NCBI GenBank assembly: GCA_002347025.1
Contig: DEAE01000012.1
Location: 91,943-155,942 of the forward strand
Length of the DNA stretch: 64,000 bases
Direction of reading: 5' to 3'
Source: Acidobacteria bacterium UBA2990
GTDB taxonomy: Bacteria > Acidobacteriota > Vicinamibacteria > Vicinamibacterales > UBA8438
Position numbers and translations under genes: made by a program
Notes under the pieces: generated by a model
Told to the model about the DNA's origin: nothing
Seen by the model: the letters and a program-made list of their open reading frames with translations, nothing else
Database searches by the model: none
Part shown: positions 1 to 8,476 of the stretch, piece by piece
Position numbering within the stretch: the first letter of the stretch is position 1
Layout: the number at the start of each line of letters is the position of its first letter

Positions 1-610
1 CACCCTGGTTTGGGCTATTCCGCACCTGACCGACTGGTGGTACTGGAGTCCGACCTGCTTCCGCCAGCCCATGCTCATTCATCCGAAGCACAACATCCCC
101 GGTGAGCAGAGGCACAGGACGCTCCAACTGAGGGAGCACAATTTTTCCTTGTAACGCGCCCCTGTAGCTATCGAAGTCAGATTCTGTCTGAAGATCAGCC
201 CTAACAACCTCAGCTGTAATTGTGCCGGCAGTACTCGATGACCAAGACTTCGGATAGCCAATGACAGGCATAACCTCTGGTTCGACCATATGCGCATGAA
301 ACCGAACCAGAGACCAGCCGTGACCAAAAGCGAACCGCTCGGTGCGCACATTCGAGAGACCCCACCCCCTCAGCTTCGCCATCGTCCAAACTGCGGCTTT
401 CTCGATGGCTGGAGTTCCAGTCACCCGCGGTCCATACACATCACTCAACCAACTGATGTGGTCCATAGCTTGCGAGCGACGTAGTCCTTCATCTCGAATA
501 GCGGCAAGCGTAGAGTGGTCTAGTGGCTGTGCAATCCCTGGTATTCCAAATGCCATACAGGTCGCAACCAACAACAATCGGAATGTAAGCAACATTGGTC
601 TGGTCTTCAT
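1..610 (-). CDS. M28-family peptidase, N-terminal part (cut by window edge)
   Basis: The frame is open from an ATG at 610 to the left edge of the window, so only about 203 N-terminal residues are visible. Residues 1-27 form a signal peptide (hydrophobic LLLVATCMAFG segment, cleavage near GIAQ). The next part (LSDVYGPRVTGTPAIEKAA, then a MAKLRGWGLSNVRTERF segment) matches the N-terminal region of secreted M28 zinc aminopeptidases, and a PA-type insert region follows. The metal-binding residues lie outside the window, so the family call rests on the N-terminal pattern alone. A second, complete M28 peptidase is at 44455-46113. Confidence 0.75.
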   Translation of the reverse strand, partial: MKTRPMLLTFRLLLVATCMAFGIPGIAQPLDHSTLAAIRDEGLRRSQAMDHISWLSDVYGPRVTGTPAIEKAAVWTMAKLRGWGLSNVRTERFAFGHGWSLVRFHAHMVEPEVMPVIGYPKSWSSSTAGTITAEVVRADLQTESDFDSYRGALQGKIVLPQLERPVPLLTGDVVLRMNEHGLAEAGRTPVPPVGQVRNSPNQG

Positions 611-732
611 AGTCACGAGTTGGCCTCCGTCGCGGCTACAAGTGAACTTATTCAAGCGCAAAATCCTTGCCAATCATAACGTGCCCACGGGCCTAGACCT
701 TACTCAGACAGAGCAAAGTGGTCAGATATGCG

Positions 733-1518
733 TTACCTGCGCCTAATGACCAAGCTCTGGACACCTTGCCCCACCGGACCTAGAGTGTCCCCTAACTCCG
801 TTTGGCATAAACCGACGCCCGAAGGGTCAGCAACGCTCTGAGACTGCATGCCAACCCATTCTCCACACAGAGGCCTCACAAGGTGAACAGAGAGATCCGC
901 ATTAAGGAATGTGTAGGACTTCGGATCGACTGGAACGGCGAGACCATGTCCAGCATCGGCAGCAATCAAAATTCGTTGCAACGGTGTTGGTTCTTCACCC
1001 ACCAACAATGGACAGCGCTGCCGTAGCCAGCATGTCACCTCTTGCTGACCCCACGAACCGCGCACATAACGCACATCAACCGCAGCCTGGTATCCAACCG
1101 GGTCCAGGAAAAAAGGAAATACGTAGGACTTCACCGTCTCCGGAGCCGGAACCCCTACGGATACTTCTATAGGCAGGGCCAGCACCTGCTTAGAGCAACA
1201 CTGGGCAAGAGTTCTAGCCACCAGCAACAACGTATTGCCTCGCCAGAGCCGAGCAGTGTGGCATTCTACGGTGCGCCCAAGTTTGATCGGTTCGACCTCC
1301 ACGCGAACTCGATCGATCGGTATGGGACGCAGAAAATCCACCGTGACCCGCACGACGGAGAAATCTTGCCGAGAAAGGGTTTTCTCCACCGCTCGAGCGA
1401 GCAACGCCGCCGGAGGACCACCGTGTTGGTGGTCGAGACTCCAGGGCCCTCTCGTCCAAGCAGTAGCACGAAAACAGTCTACCTCTTCCTCAGGTTGGTA
1501 GAAGAAGGTGGGCTCCAT
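733..1518 (-). CDS. Acyl-CoA thioesterase-like hotdog protein (TesB/4HBT_3 type)
   Basis: A 261-residue cytosolic protein. The N-terminal motif DHQHGGPPAALLARAVE (about residues 29-45) followed by a VRVTVDFLRPIPIDRVRVEVE strand is the signature of the double-hotdog thioesterase family related to TesB. Such enzymes hydrolyse acyl-CoA or related thioesters; the substrate cannot be read from the sequence. The start is supported by an AAGGAG Shine-Dalgarno sequence about 8 nt upstream of the ATG. It is a single gene, divergent from the small membrane protein at 1590. Confidence 0.78.
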   Translation of the reverse strand: MEPTFFYQPEEEVDCFRATAWTRGPWSLDHQHGGPPAALLARAVEKTLSRQDFSVVRVTVDFLRPIPIDRVRVEVEPIKLGRTVECHTARLWRGNTLLLVARTLAQCCSKQVLALPIEVSVGVPAPETVKSYVFPFFLDPVGYQAAVDVRYVRGSWGQQEVTCWLRQRCPLLVGEEPTPLQRILIAADAGHGLAVPVDPKSYTFLNADLSVHLVRPLCGEWVGMQSQSVADPSGVGLCQTELGDTLGPVGQGVQSLVIRRR

Positions 1519-1589
1519 GCCGAACTCCTTTTATCTTCTCTGGCAACAACCGACGGCCTACGATAGTAGTATCAAGGGATGGTGAAGCC

Positions 1590-1838
1590 ATGTTCATAAG
1601 GCGGCTGGTCATATTTAGCATCATTGCTGTTGTCTCGGGTACGTTCGGATTCTTGATCGGTGGCGGCAAGATTCCTGAAGGTTTGAGCGCAACCCAGAGG
1701 ACACTTTCCGAACAAACGAGAGAGGCAGTCGAGAAGTTTCGAGACCAAGAAGCAAAACTAACAGAAATGCTGAACCACGTGAGGGACCGCGTCTCGGAGA
1801 GCGTTGGCCAAGTCGACTGGTTTCAGGATGAACGATAA
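1590..1838 (+). CDS. Small membrane-anchored coiled-coil protein, unknown function
   Basis: An 82-residue protein. Residues 3-26 form one hydrophobic segment with a GFLIGGG turn, and residues 33-75 are charged and heptad-like (SEQTREAVEKFRDQEAKL), suggesting an anchored coiled coil of the YtxH type. I do not recognise a specific family. It is convergent with the methyltransferase at 1849 and divergent from the thioesterase. Start codon ATG with a weak upstream GGTGAAG. The size and TM-plus-coil layout argue for a real gene rather than a chance frame. Confidence 0.6.
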   Translation: MFIRRLVIFSIIAVVSGTFGFLIGGGKIPEGLSATQRTLSEQTREAVEKFRDQEAKLTEMLNHVRDRVSESVGQVDWFQDER

Positions 1839-1848
1839 CCTCAGCCTA

Positions 1849-2484
1849 CTACCCGTCCGGTTCAAGCGCCCCTGACGCACAAGGGGCTACGCCGTGGATT
1901 ACTTTCACAACATCCAGATACACCGGATCCAAGTTTACGTCCACAAAGCCCGCTTGCTGCAGATTAGCCAGCGTATCCCGGTTGAGTTCAGGACCTACCT
2001 GCCGCATTAGTGGCGTCATCAGGTCTAGCATTAGGTTGAAAGGGAAGAATCGGCTTCCTGTGTGTTCAAACATACCTATTGTTCCACCAGGACAAAGCAC
2101 GCGCCGCAATTCTCGAAGCCCAATGACCGGATCCGTTACCGAACAAAAAGTACACGAAGTGAACACCTTGTCAAAAGTGGCATCTGGATAGTCAAGGTCA
2201 TGCACATCAAGTTGCCTCAGCTCAAGGCGACCATCGTAACCATCGGCTCTGACGCGTGCTTGCTCAATCATTCTTGGGCTTATATCGATTGCTGTAATTT
2301 CTTGTCCAGCGGGAAAAAATTGAATGTCCTGACCGGTCCCTATGGCCACAAACAACACTCGTCCAGCCATGGTCGAAAACAGCCGTCGCTTGTAAGGCCC
2401 CCAGCGCCACTCAGGCCCATAACCATTCATAAGGTCATAGCCCAGAGCTGCCCTGTCCCACTTTTTCTGAGTAGCAGGGTCCAT
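1849..2484 (-). CDS. Class I SAM-dependent methyltransferase
   Basis: A 211-residue Rossmann-fold methyltransferase. Motif I is VLFVAIGTGQDIQFF (about residues 43-57), followed by an acidic post-I strand (ITAIDISPRMI) and a motif with a cysteine pair (FTSCTFCSVTDPVIGLRELRRVLCPGG). The FTFCSV-like pattern resembles UbiE/PmtA-type small-lipid methyltransferases, but the substrate is not determined. In the family motif I usually reads E/D-x-G-x-G; here it is AIGTG, so the first acidic residue is replaced by alanine. There is no signal peptide. The next gene on the same strand ends 17 nt upstream. Confidence 0.8.
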   Translation of the reverse strand: MDPATQKKWDRAALGYDLMNGYGPEWRWGPYKRRLFSTMAGRVLFVAIGTGQDIQFFPAGQEITAIDISPRMIEQARVRADGYDGRLELRQLDVHDLDYPDATFDKVFTSCTFCSVTDPVIGLRELRRVLCPGGTIGMFEHTGSRFFPFNLMLDLMTPLMRQVGPELNRDTLANLQQAGFVDVNLDPVYLDVVKVIHGVAPCASGALEPDG

Positions 2485-2501
2485 TAAGCAGGTCTCATCT
2501 A

Positions 2502-2873
2502 TTACTCGTTGTAGGTCTTTAGATAAACATCCAGCCCATACGTTGTTAACAGCACCACCAGACCAACAACTGCGCCAATCCCAACAGCCACGTCACCCGC
2601 CAACATGTTCATGGCAGCTCCCATACCAACCAACATTCCGGCCAACATTCCCGTCAACATAACCGGTAACATGACCTCCATCGCACCAAACAACACCGAA
2701 AAAAAGCAAACAGCCGGCAGTGCAACCAGGCTGCCTATACACATCCCAGCGGCCATCCCTAACCCCATCCACCAGGTCTCACCGATCGATGAAGCCACAA
2801 CCAAGCCAACAACTGCACCGACACCAGTGTTACTGACCAAGTCCCCAATCAAGAAATATGGTCGACAGTTCAT
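2502..2873 (-). CDS. Small Gly/Met-rich multispanning membrane protein, unknown function
   Basis: About 123 residues with four hydrophobic spans rich in Gly, Met, Ala and Val (for example VMLTGMLAGMLVGMGAAMNML). The ATG at 2873 is preferred because the longer frame from the GTG at 2918 adds only a polar glycine-rich stretch, although that GTG abuts the upstream stop codon exactly (TGA then GTG) and could be used by coupled translation. It follows the exported DapA-like gene and may share its operon. I recognise no family; the repeated GM motifs suggest packed transmembrane helices. Confidence 0.55.
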   Translation of the reverse strand: MNCRPYFLIGDLVSNTGVGAVVGLVVASSIGETWWMGLGMAAGMCIGSLVALPAVCFFSVLFGAMEVMLPVMLTGMLAGMLVGMGAAMNMLAGDVAVGIGAVVGLVVLLTTYGLDVYLKTYNE

Positions 2874-2918
2874 GATTTGGCGACCCCCACCACTACCGTA
2901 ACCCTCGCCCAAGTCCAC

Positions 2919-3911
2919 TCATGCTCTCAGATGTGGTTCAAGAGCAGCCCAACGATGCTCAATCTCGTCGATCTGCATTTGAGTGAAACTGAAGTCACCT
3001 CGGCGAGATTTCAAGGTCTTAAACACACCACGTTTCTGAAGTACATACAGCCTCACCCCTGGAATCAGACTGTCGAGGTTTAGGAACAGTAGTAACTTAG
3101 CGTAGAGATCACGAACTTCGTCGTGTCTTCCCGACTGATGTAGATCCCATAAACCAGCATAGATATCCGCGTACATGACCCCCCCAGTCATCACCCCGTC
3201 GGTCCCCAATCGCATCTCATACGGCCAAGCTCGGCCAAAATTGGCACCCAAGATACTTTTGATGGGTTTAGGACGGTGTTTAGCCAATTCCAGCATCCGT
3301 TCTTGAACAGGGGGGTGCTCTTCTTTAACATAGCCGCACTGTGGAAACTCACGCGCTAGAGAAACCAAGAAATCCACTGTCGGCTCGATGTCCGGAGCAC
3401 CACCACTAGTCTGCACGAAGACCGGCCGGCCGGTCACGTCACACAGAGCCGCATAGTAGCTACGAAAGTCGTCCAGTGATGTTGCGGTCCTCGGCGGAAT
3501 GGCGATCATCGCGTCAGGCTCCAGAGATTCCGCATGGCGAGCGTACTCGAGCATACCGACCGTGTCGTCTGCCTGCACACCGAGTACTAGCGCCTGAGCT
3601 CGTCCCTCATTGGCCTTGGCCAGCACATCGAAACCACGCAACCGCTCACGCTTACTAAGGTAACGCTGCTCGCTTGAGTTCTGGGGCCAGACCAACGCTT
3701 CCACACCACAACGATCACAGAAATCGACCTCACCTGCCAGGTCCTCGTAATCCACCTCACCAGCCCCGGTATAAGGCGTGCTGAGAATCATGAAAGCTCC
3801 CCGCATCGACTTAGCCTCTTGAGCACCGAGTCGTCCAGGCGGGAAGAGTGCGGTTGCAGCAATCGCTGTCAGACATTCTCTTCTTGTCACAGTCAACTTT
3901 GAGTCTGCCAT
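2919..3911 (-). CDS. Exported dihydrodipicolinate synthase/N-acetylneuraminate lyase-family protein
   Basis: A 330-residue TIM-barrel protein of the DapA/NanA class I aldolase family. The start is the ATG at 3911 because an AGGAGG lies 6 nt upstream of it; the longer frame (3932) would place this Shine-Dalgarno inside the coding region. Residues 7-30 look like a Tat signal (TVTRRECL, then a hydrophobic stretch ending LGA). The Schiff-base lysine is present (K196 in GYVKEEHPP). The usual catalytic tyrosine motif is absent: the strand reads VFVQTSGG (residues 164-171), and the GTTGE loop is replaced by PQNSSEQ. It may be a divergent lyase or a non-catalytic relative. It is divergent from the serine hydrolase at 3936. 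Confidence 0.8.
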   Translation of the reverse strand: MADSKLTVTRRECLTAIAATALFPPGRLGAQEAKSMRGAFMILSTPYTGAGEVDYEDLAGEVDFCDRCGVEALVWPQNSSEQRYLSKRERLRGFDVLAKANEGRAQALVLGVQADDTVGMLEYARHAESLEPDAMIAIPPRTATSLDDFRSYYAALCDVTGRPVFVQTSGGAPDIEPTVDFLVSLAREFPQCGYVKEEHPPVQERMLELAKHRPKPIKSILGANFGRAWPYEMRLGTDGVMTGGVMYADIYAGLWDLHQSGRHDEVRDLYAKLLLFLNLDSLIPGVRLYVLQKRGVFKTLKSRRGDFSFTQMQIDEIEHRWAALEPHLRA

Positions 3912-3935
3912 TTGCATCCTCCTAATCCACATTCA

Positions 3936-5081
3936 ATGCTACTCTACACCCTTCGGAAGATGACCACTACAAGCCTAAATCTGGCCCTCGTCATGCTAGC
4001 CGCCCTGACTACTATTGCCAGCGCGCAGCCTCAGCGCAGGCAGGTTGAGACCAATCCGTGGCCCGACCCAGACCCAGCCCCATGGTTGACGGTCAGTGCC
4101 GGAGACTCGGGGTTCGATCTGGATCGGCTCGAACAGGCTGCCAGCCTAGCAGAAACGACTCACGCCGATGCCCTCCTAGTCATCCGCCACGGCCGGATCG
4201 TACTCGAACGTTACTGGAATGGCCGCAAGCCCACAGACGTCCAACAGACTTACTCGACAACAAAGGGGGCTGTGGCATTCCTGGTTGGCCGGGTCCTCGA
4301 ACGGGGCCACATTGAATCCCTCGACCAATCAATTGCCAATTTCGTACCAGAAATAGCCGGTCAAACCCGAGAAAACATGACATTTCGCAACGTGATGGCA
4401 ATGCAGTCTGGCCTAGCACAGTGGCCTGCGCTAGACCGGGCAGATAGGCAGAGTGGGCGAAGCCAACTTGAAGCGGTGGGTGCTCGGGGTATGACCCACC
4501 AACCCTTTCAGTATTTCATCTACAGCAGCACAGCGTATCGACTCCTGTTCACTGCACTGGAACGAGCAACCGGGATGAATTTACCGGACCTCAGTCGGAA
4601 AGAGATTTTCGGTCCACTCGGGATGACAGGAGCCTACTGGGTCGAAATTCACAGCCAAGACAGGTTTCTTGGCTACCAGAGCATCCGCATGCGACCGCGG
4701 GATATGGCAAAGTTGGGTCAGGTTCTGCTAAACAACGGACACTGGAAGGGCTCGCAATACCTGCCAACCGGCTACATGCAGTTGCTCCGCACTGCACCGG
4801 CACCCAAGATAAATCCGTCGTACGGACTGTTCTGGCACCTGAACAGCGGTGAGTTCTACCTAAGTTACCGCGAGTCAAACTACCGAAGAAACCGATTATT
4901 GCCCGGTAGCCCCCCAGACACGATCGTGAATTTTGGCAACGGCGGCCAGATTATAGCGATCGTGCCTAGCCTGGATCTCGTGTGGACCCGAACTGGCCGC
5001 CAAATTCCGAGCAACATATGGTCAAACAGCAGCACGGTCGCACAGTTATCCGCGGCAATCATCAGGGCTGTAGATCACTAA
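3936..5081 (+). CDS. Exported serine hydrolase, beta-lactamase/class C esterase family
   Basis: About 381 residues. The chosen ATG gives a classical signal peptide (basic LRK then LALVMLAALTTIASAQ); an ATG at 3960 is also possible. The catalytic SxxK motif is STTK in TYSTTKGAVAFLVG. The second motif is YSS in FIYSSTAYRLL (YxN in true class C enzymes), and the C-terminal HxG/KTG region is FGNGGQ. The family covers D-aminopeptidases, esterases and penicillin-binding-like hydrolases in the periplasm. Divergent start from the DapA-like gene, leaving only 24 nt between the two start codons, so the promoters must overlap or lie within neighbouring coding sequence. Confidence 0.83.
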   Translation: MLLYTLRKMTTTSLNLALVMLAALTTIASAQPQRRQVETNPWPDPDPAPWLTVSAGDSGFDLDRLEQAASLAETTHADALLVIRHGRIVLERYWNGRKPTDVQQTYSTTKGAVAFLVGRVLERGHIESLDQSIANFVPEIAGQTRENMTFRNVMAMQSGLAQWPALDRADRQSGRSQLEAVGARGMTHQPFQYFIYSSTAYRLLFTALERATGMNLPDLSRKEIFGPLGMTGAYWVEIHSQDRFLGYQSIRMRPRDMAKLGQVLLNNGHWKGSQYLPTGYMQLLRTAPAPKINPSYGLFWHLNSGEFYLSYRESNYRRNRLLPGSPPDTIVNFGNGGQIIAIVPSLDLVWTRTGRQIPSNIWSNSSTVAQLSAAIIRAVDH

Positions 5082-5256
5082 CAAGACCTATCGCCTGACG
5101 TCATGTCAGAGGCCGTGCATACCTGTAGAAAGACCTCTAAACCGCTTTTGTACGTAGATACTCCGTCACCGGACACAGTCCGCCTCACGGTGAAGCCGGA
5201 ACACTCTACGGCCAAGCATTGAACCAACTTTCTTGTTATGGAAACATCCAACCTAC

Positions 5257-8007
5257 CTAATCTGGAGAAGGTTGCCAACGCTTCGAATTTGGCTCGTCAA
5301 GGTCGACAGCCTTGCCTCGCACCGTGCCGTTTTTGAGCGGAATCAGCCCCATCCCAGCTGCAACTCCTAACAGAGCCGCACGAACAGCTGATAGCGTCCT
5401 CCGTATCGGAGCCACCATCAAGGCCCCTATTATGGCCACCCATATCGGACCCGCCATCGCACCCAAAGGCAGCCCCCAGACAGCGCCTGCCCCAGACAGA
5501 GCTATCCCTGTGCCAATGACCAAGCTCGTGACAAACCGCCCCGCTCGGGTCACACGACCAGCGGTTGCCACCCGAATCAGACACTGCCCACCATTGTGTT
5601 CTTCCACCAATGCACGCAAATCAAGCCACACCCAGCGGCCAGCAGCGACACTGAAGTCTCGGTGCTCGCCCCATCCGTCATCCATTTCAATGACGTGAGC
5701 AGCCCTGGAGGAGCGCAACCGGTCAGTCATCTCCTGTAGTAATTGAGCTGAACTGACCCAAGATTCGCTCCAAAACTGCGCCTGCACTGAACGACCGGCA
5801 AACAATCGTAATATCGTCCAGAACTGAGATCTCGGCAACTGCTCTGGATCTGCATGCTCGTGACGCACTCTAGAAACTCCACGAGGCGGAGACAGAAACC
5901 CAAGAATTCGTCCATGAGTTCGAGCGAATGGTTGCAAGAAGTGCAACCAAGCCACCGTCCACCGGTACACAAATCGACTAACGACCCTCGGCAACATTGC
6001 TATCCGAGGCAATCTATCGATCTCGGTGTCGAGGGCATATTTGACACACTTAGCAAAAGTCGTTCCAAGTGCACTGGCACCAGCTCCAAGACAGGCCAAT
6101 CCAACTGCCAGGTAAGGGCTGAACATCAGGGCGAGCCCAAGCACAAAAAAAGCCATCCCACAAAGCTGCCAGCGGAGCGAGTGAGGTAGATGGGCAAAGG
6201 GATGCGCATCGAAACGATAGACAGACGGAAATGCAGCAGACCCCCATACTCCCACATTGATCGTTGCATGTCGTAGCGAGCGCACAAAAGGTAGTGGACT
6301 ATAAATGTGTCCTCTCCACAACACACGCCGCCCGACAAATTTTTCTGGGTGCAAGGGCTTGAGCCACGCCTCACCCTCGCCGTACCCTAGTTGCTGATTC
6401 CAGTACGCTCTCAAACTCGACCGGTGGTGATGCCAAACTAGGGCGGAAGGAGCAAAGGCAATTTTCCAACCACGCGCCTGGAGCCGCCAACAGAAATCTA
6501 CATCGTCACCCGCCTTGGTAAAAACCGGGTTAAACCCGTCTAGAGCCACGAGCACATCCCGCCGAAATGCCATGTTGCACCCAGGCACATGCTCAGCAGT
6601 GCGATCATCGAATAGGACATGACTCGGACCACCAGGAGCACGGGCGACACACTGCGCGAGCCAAGGGTCATCCGTAGGCACAACATTCGGACCACCAGAA
6701 CCGGCATAACTGGAAGAAAAGAGCGGCTCAACCAGATAAGTGAGCCATTCTGGCTCAACCCGCACGTCAGCATCCGTGTAGGCAACTATCTCACCTGTGG
6801 CATGCGAAAGTCCTATGTTTCTCGCTGCGCTAAGTCCACCATTGTCGACCTGAACAAGTTTGATCGAGGGATGGCGATTTGCGATTGCCGCTGTCCCGTC
6901 AGAAGAACCATCATCAACAAGGATTAGCTCGACCTCCGGATAGGACAGGCATTCAAGCGATGTCAGGCAATCGTCCAGAGTGTCGGCCGCGTTGTACGCA
7001 CAAACTATGACCGAGACCTTAGGCCATGAACGCTGCCTTTGTGGCCGGTCTGGCGACGCAAAGACACGCGCAGCTGCGTGCAAGGCCAGCTTGGGACTGC
7101 GTTCACGGTCGACAAGACCGAACGCCCAGTCACTAATATCCTGGCCACCGCGCCACCACTCATCGGTCCAACCATACGCAACAGCACCGCAAGTGCCCTC
7201 CCTAAAAGCAGCCCTCAACTGCATTGCGGTAAGCGTTGCCTGTCCCGCCTCACCCTCCCGTAAGCTATCTGCACCAGCCTCAGCCAACAGCAACGGACGA
7301 TTACCGGCAATGTTATGCAAACGAGCAAGATAAGCACGCAATTCCGATTCACGATGCAAATAGACGTTGAACGCCGCCACATCCAAGAACGGGAGCTCCA
7401 AATATTCGGTGGGCGGATAGTTCACATAGGTGACCAAGCTCACTGGCGACACATCTTTGGTCACCTGGTAGAGTTCCCGCAAAAAACGTTCCAGCCTTCC
7501 CCTACCGTGCCATCGCACGACCGAGGCTGGAACTTCATTACCAATAGCGAAGAGCAAAATAGCCGGGTGCCCAGCCAAGCGCCGCACCTCAGAGGTCAAC
7601 CTCTGGCGAACCCGCCGGCATAGTGCCCGATCCTCCAAGAATGCAACATGTTGAGGCCAAGGCACACCGATAATTAGGCGCAACCCGCACCTAACGGCTT
7701 CCTCCAAGACCCATGGAGAAGGGGTTGTATACAGGCGTACCGTGTTGAAGCCAAACCGGGCAATTAGCTCAAAATCAGCACTAACCTGCCTATCAACTGG
7801 AAATTGCCATCCGCTCGGGTCTGGGGCAAAGGTTCCGTAGCTCACTCCCTTGATGAACCACTGATGTCCTTCGAGACGAAGAAATTTTCCAGCTGCAACC
7901 GGACGGGCTGCTCCCGCTTCAAGCGGCACCAACGGGTCTGGGTCCGGCCCAAAGGGCACAAACCTTTCGCCTGCTATCAAAACTGACTCGGTGGCAAGCT
8001 TCTGCAT
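5257..8007 (-). CDS. Fusion protein: glycoside hydrolase TIM barrel + GT2 glycosyltransferase + membrane domain
   Basis: A 916-residue three-part protein. Residues 40-315 resemble a GH2/GH5-type (clan A) TIM barrel: FIKGVSYGTF near the start, acid/base glutamate E158 in AIGNE, and a candidate nucleophile E243 in LLAEAG. Residues 330-600 are a family 2 glycosyltransferase: VSVIVCAYNAADTL, VDDGSSDGT, the DAD metal motif (412-414) and the acceptor GDDVDFCWR region. The C-terminal 300 residues hold hydrophobic helices (near residues 625-665 and 820-875). It may make or edit a surface glycan; substrate unknown. Both active sites look intact. Upstream lies a gene-poor stretch, so it may be transcribed alone. 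Confidence 0.85.
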   Translation of the reverse strand: MQKLATESVLIAGERFVPFGPDPDPLVPLEAGAARPVAAGKFLRLEGHQWFIKGVSYGTFAPDPSGWQFPVDRQVSADFELIARFGFNTVRLYTTPSPWVLEEAVRCGLRLIIGVPWPQHVAFLEDRALCRRVRQRLTSEVRRLAGHPAILLFAIGNEVPASVVRWHGRGRLERFLRELYQVTKDVSPVSLVTYVNYPPTEYLELPFLDVAAFNVYLHRESELRAYLARLHNIAGNRPLLLAEAGADSLREGEAGQATLTAMQLRAAFREGTCGAVAYGWTDEWWRGGQDISDWAFGLVDRERSPKLALHAAARVFASPDRPQRQRSWPKVSVIVCAYNAADTLDDCLTSLECLSYPEVELILVDDGSSDGTAAIANRHPSIKLVQVDNGGLSAARNIGLSHATGEIVAYTDADVRVEPEWLTYLVEPLFSSSYAGSGGPNVVPTDDPWLAQCVARAPGGPSHVLFDDRTAEHVPGCNMAFRRDVLVALDGFNPVFTKAGDDVDFCWRLQARGWKIAFAPSALVWHHHRSSLRAYWNQQLGYGEGEAWLKPLHPEKFVGRRVLWRGHIYSPLPFVRSLRHATINVGVWGSAAFPSVYRFDAHPFAHLPHSLRWQLCGMAFFVLGLALMFSPYLAVGLACLGAGASALGTTFAKCVKYALDTEIDRLPRIAMLPRVVSRFVYRWTVAWLHFLQPFARTHGRILGFLSPPRGVSRVRHEHADPEQLPRSQFWTILRLFAGRSVQAQFWSESWVSSAQLLQEMTDRLRSSRAAHVIEMDDGWGEHRDFSVAAGRWVWLDLRALVEEHNGGQCLIRVATAGRVTRAGRFVTSLVIGTGIALSGAGAVWGLPLGAMAGPIWVAIIGALMVAPIRRTLSAVRAALLGVAAGMGLIPLKNGTVRGKAVDLDEPNSKRWQPSPD

Positions 8008-8476
8008 AAAAGGCTACCAAAACACACATTTAATCAATCCAGCGTCTTCTCAACTGGAGAATTATGCACTGACCACGACAAGGACGAGTATTCCATTGCC
8101 ACCGTCGATCAGACCGGTGCCAACAACCACGCGAAGACCACCCATATCTCTTATCGGCCAGATCAGTAAAAAATCGAGAGGGGACAGCCAAAAATTTGGA
8201 ACTGCTACTTATGACAACGACCTACGCCGACCGAGGACACCGTGGAGACTTGCAGCATCACCTAGAACTGACGGTGACCAGATGCAGGAAACTGCAAGGT
8301 GGGCCATGGCACAAATTTGCCACTAAAGGCAACTAATATTCAGGGATTTCTGCCAGAGTTTATACTGACTGCCTCCAAATTATCTTCACATGACGTTCCC
8401 CATCCGGCACAGGCCTTAACCTCATATGGCCGTCTCAAAGGAAACTGAACAATTGACACAGGCAACAGCCACTTCT
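8008..8476. other. Intergenic region without recognisable gene
   Basis: About 470 nt between the start of the GH-GT2 gene and the end of the aminotransferase, both on the minus strand. The short frames here have no signal peptide, conserved motif or good Shine-Dalgarno sequence, and I consider them chance. The segment presumably holds the promoter of the GH-GT2 gene and the 3' region of the aminotransferase transcript. Confidence 0.5.

Noticed and set aside
1042..1566. 174-codon plus-strand frame over the thioesterase gene
   Set aside because: Antisense to a gene with a strong ribosome-binding site and family motif.
2062..2487. 141-codon plus-strand frame over the methyltransferase
   Set aside because: Shadow of a real minus-strand gene; composition is Ser/Arg/His-rich as expected for antisense reading.
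5078..5278. 66-codon minus-strand frame after the GH-GT2 gene
   Set aside because: Overlaps the end of the real gene in another frame, with no ribosome-binding site or conserved pattern.
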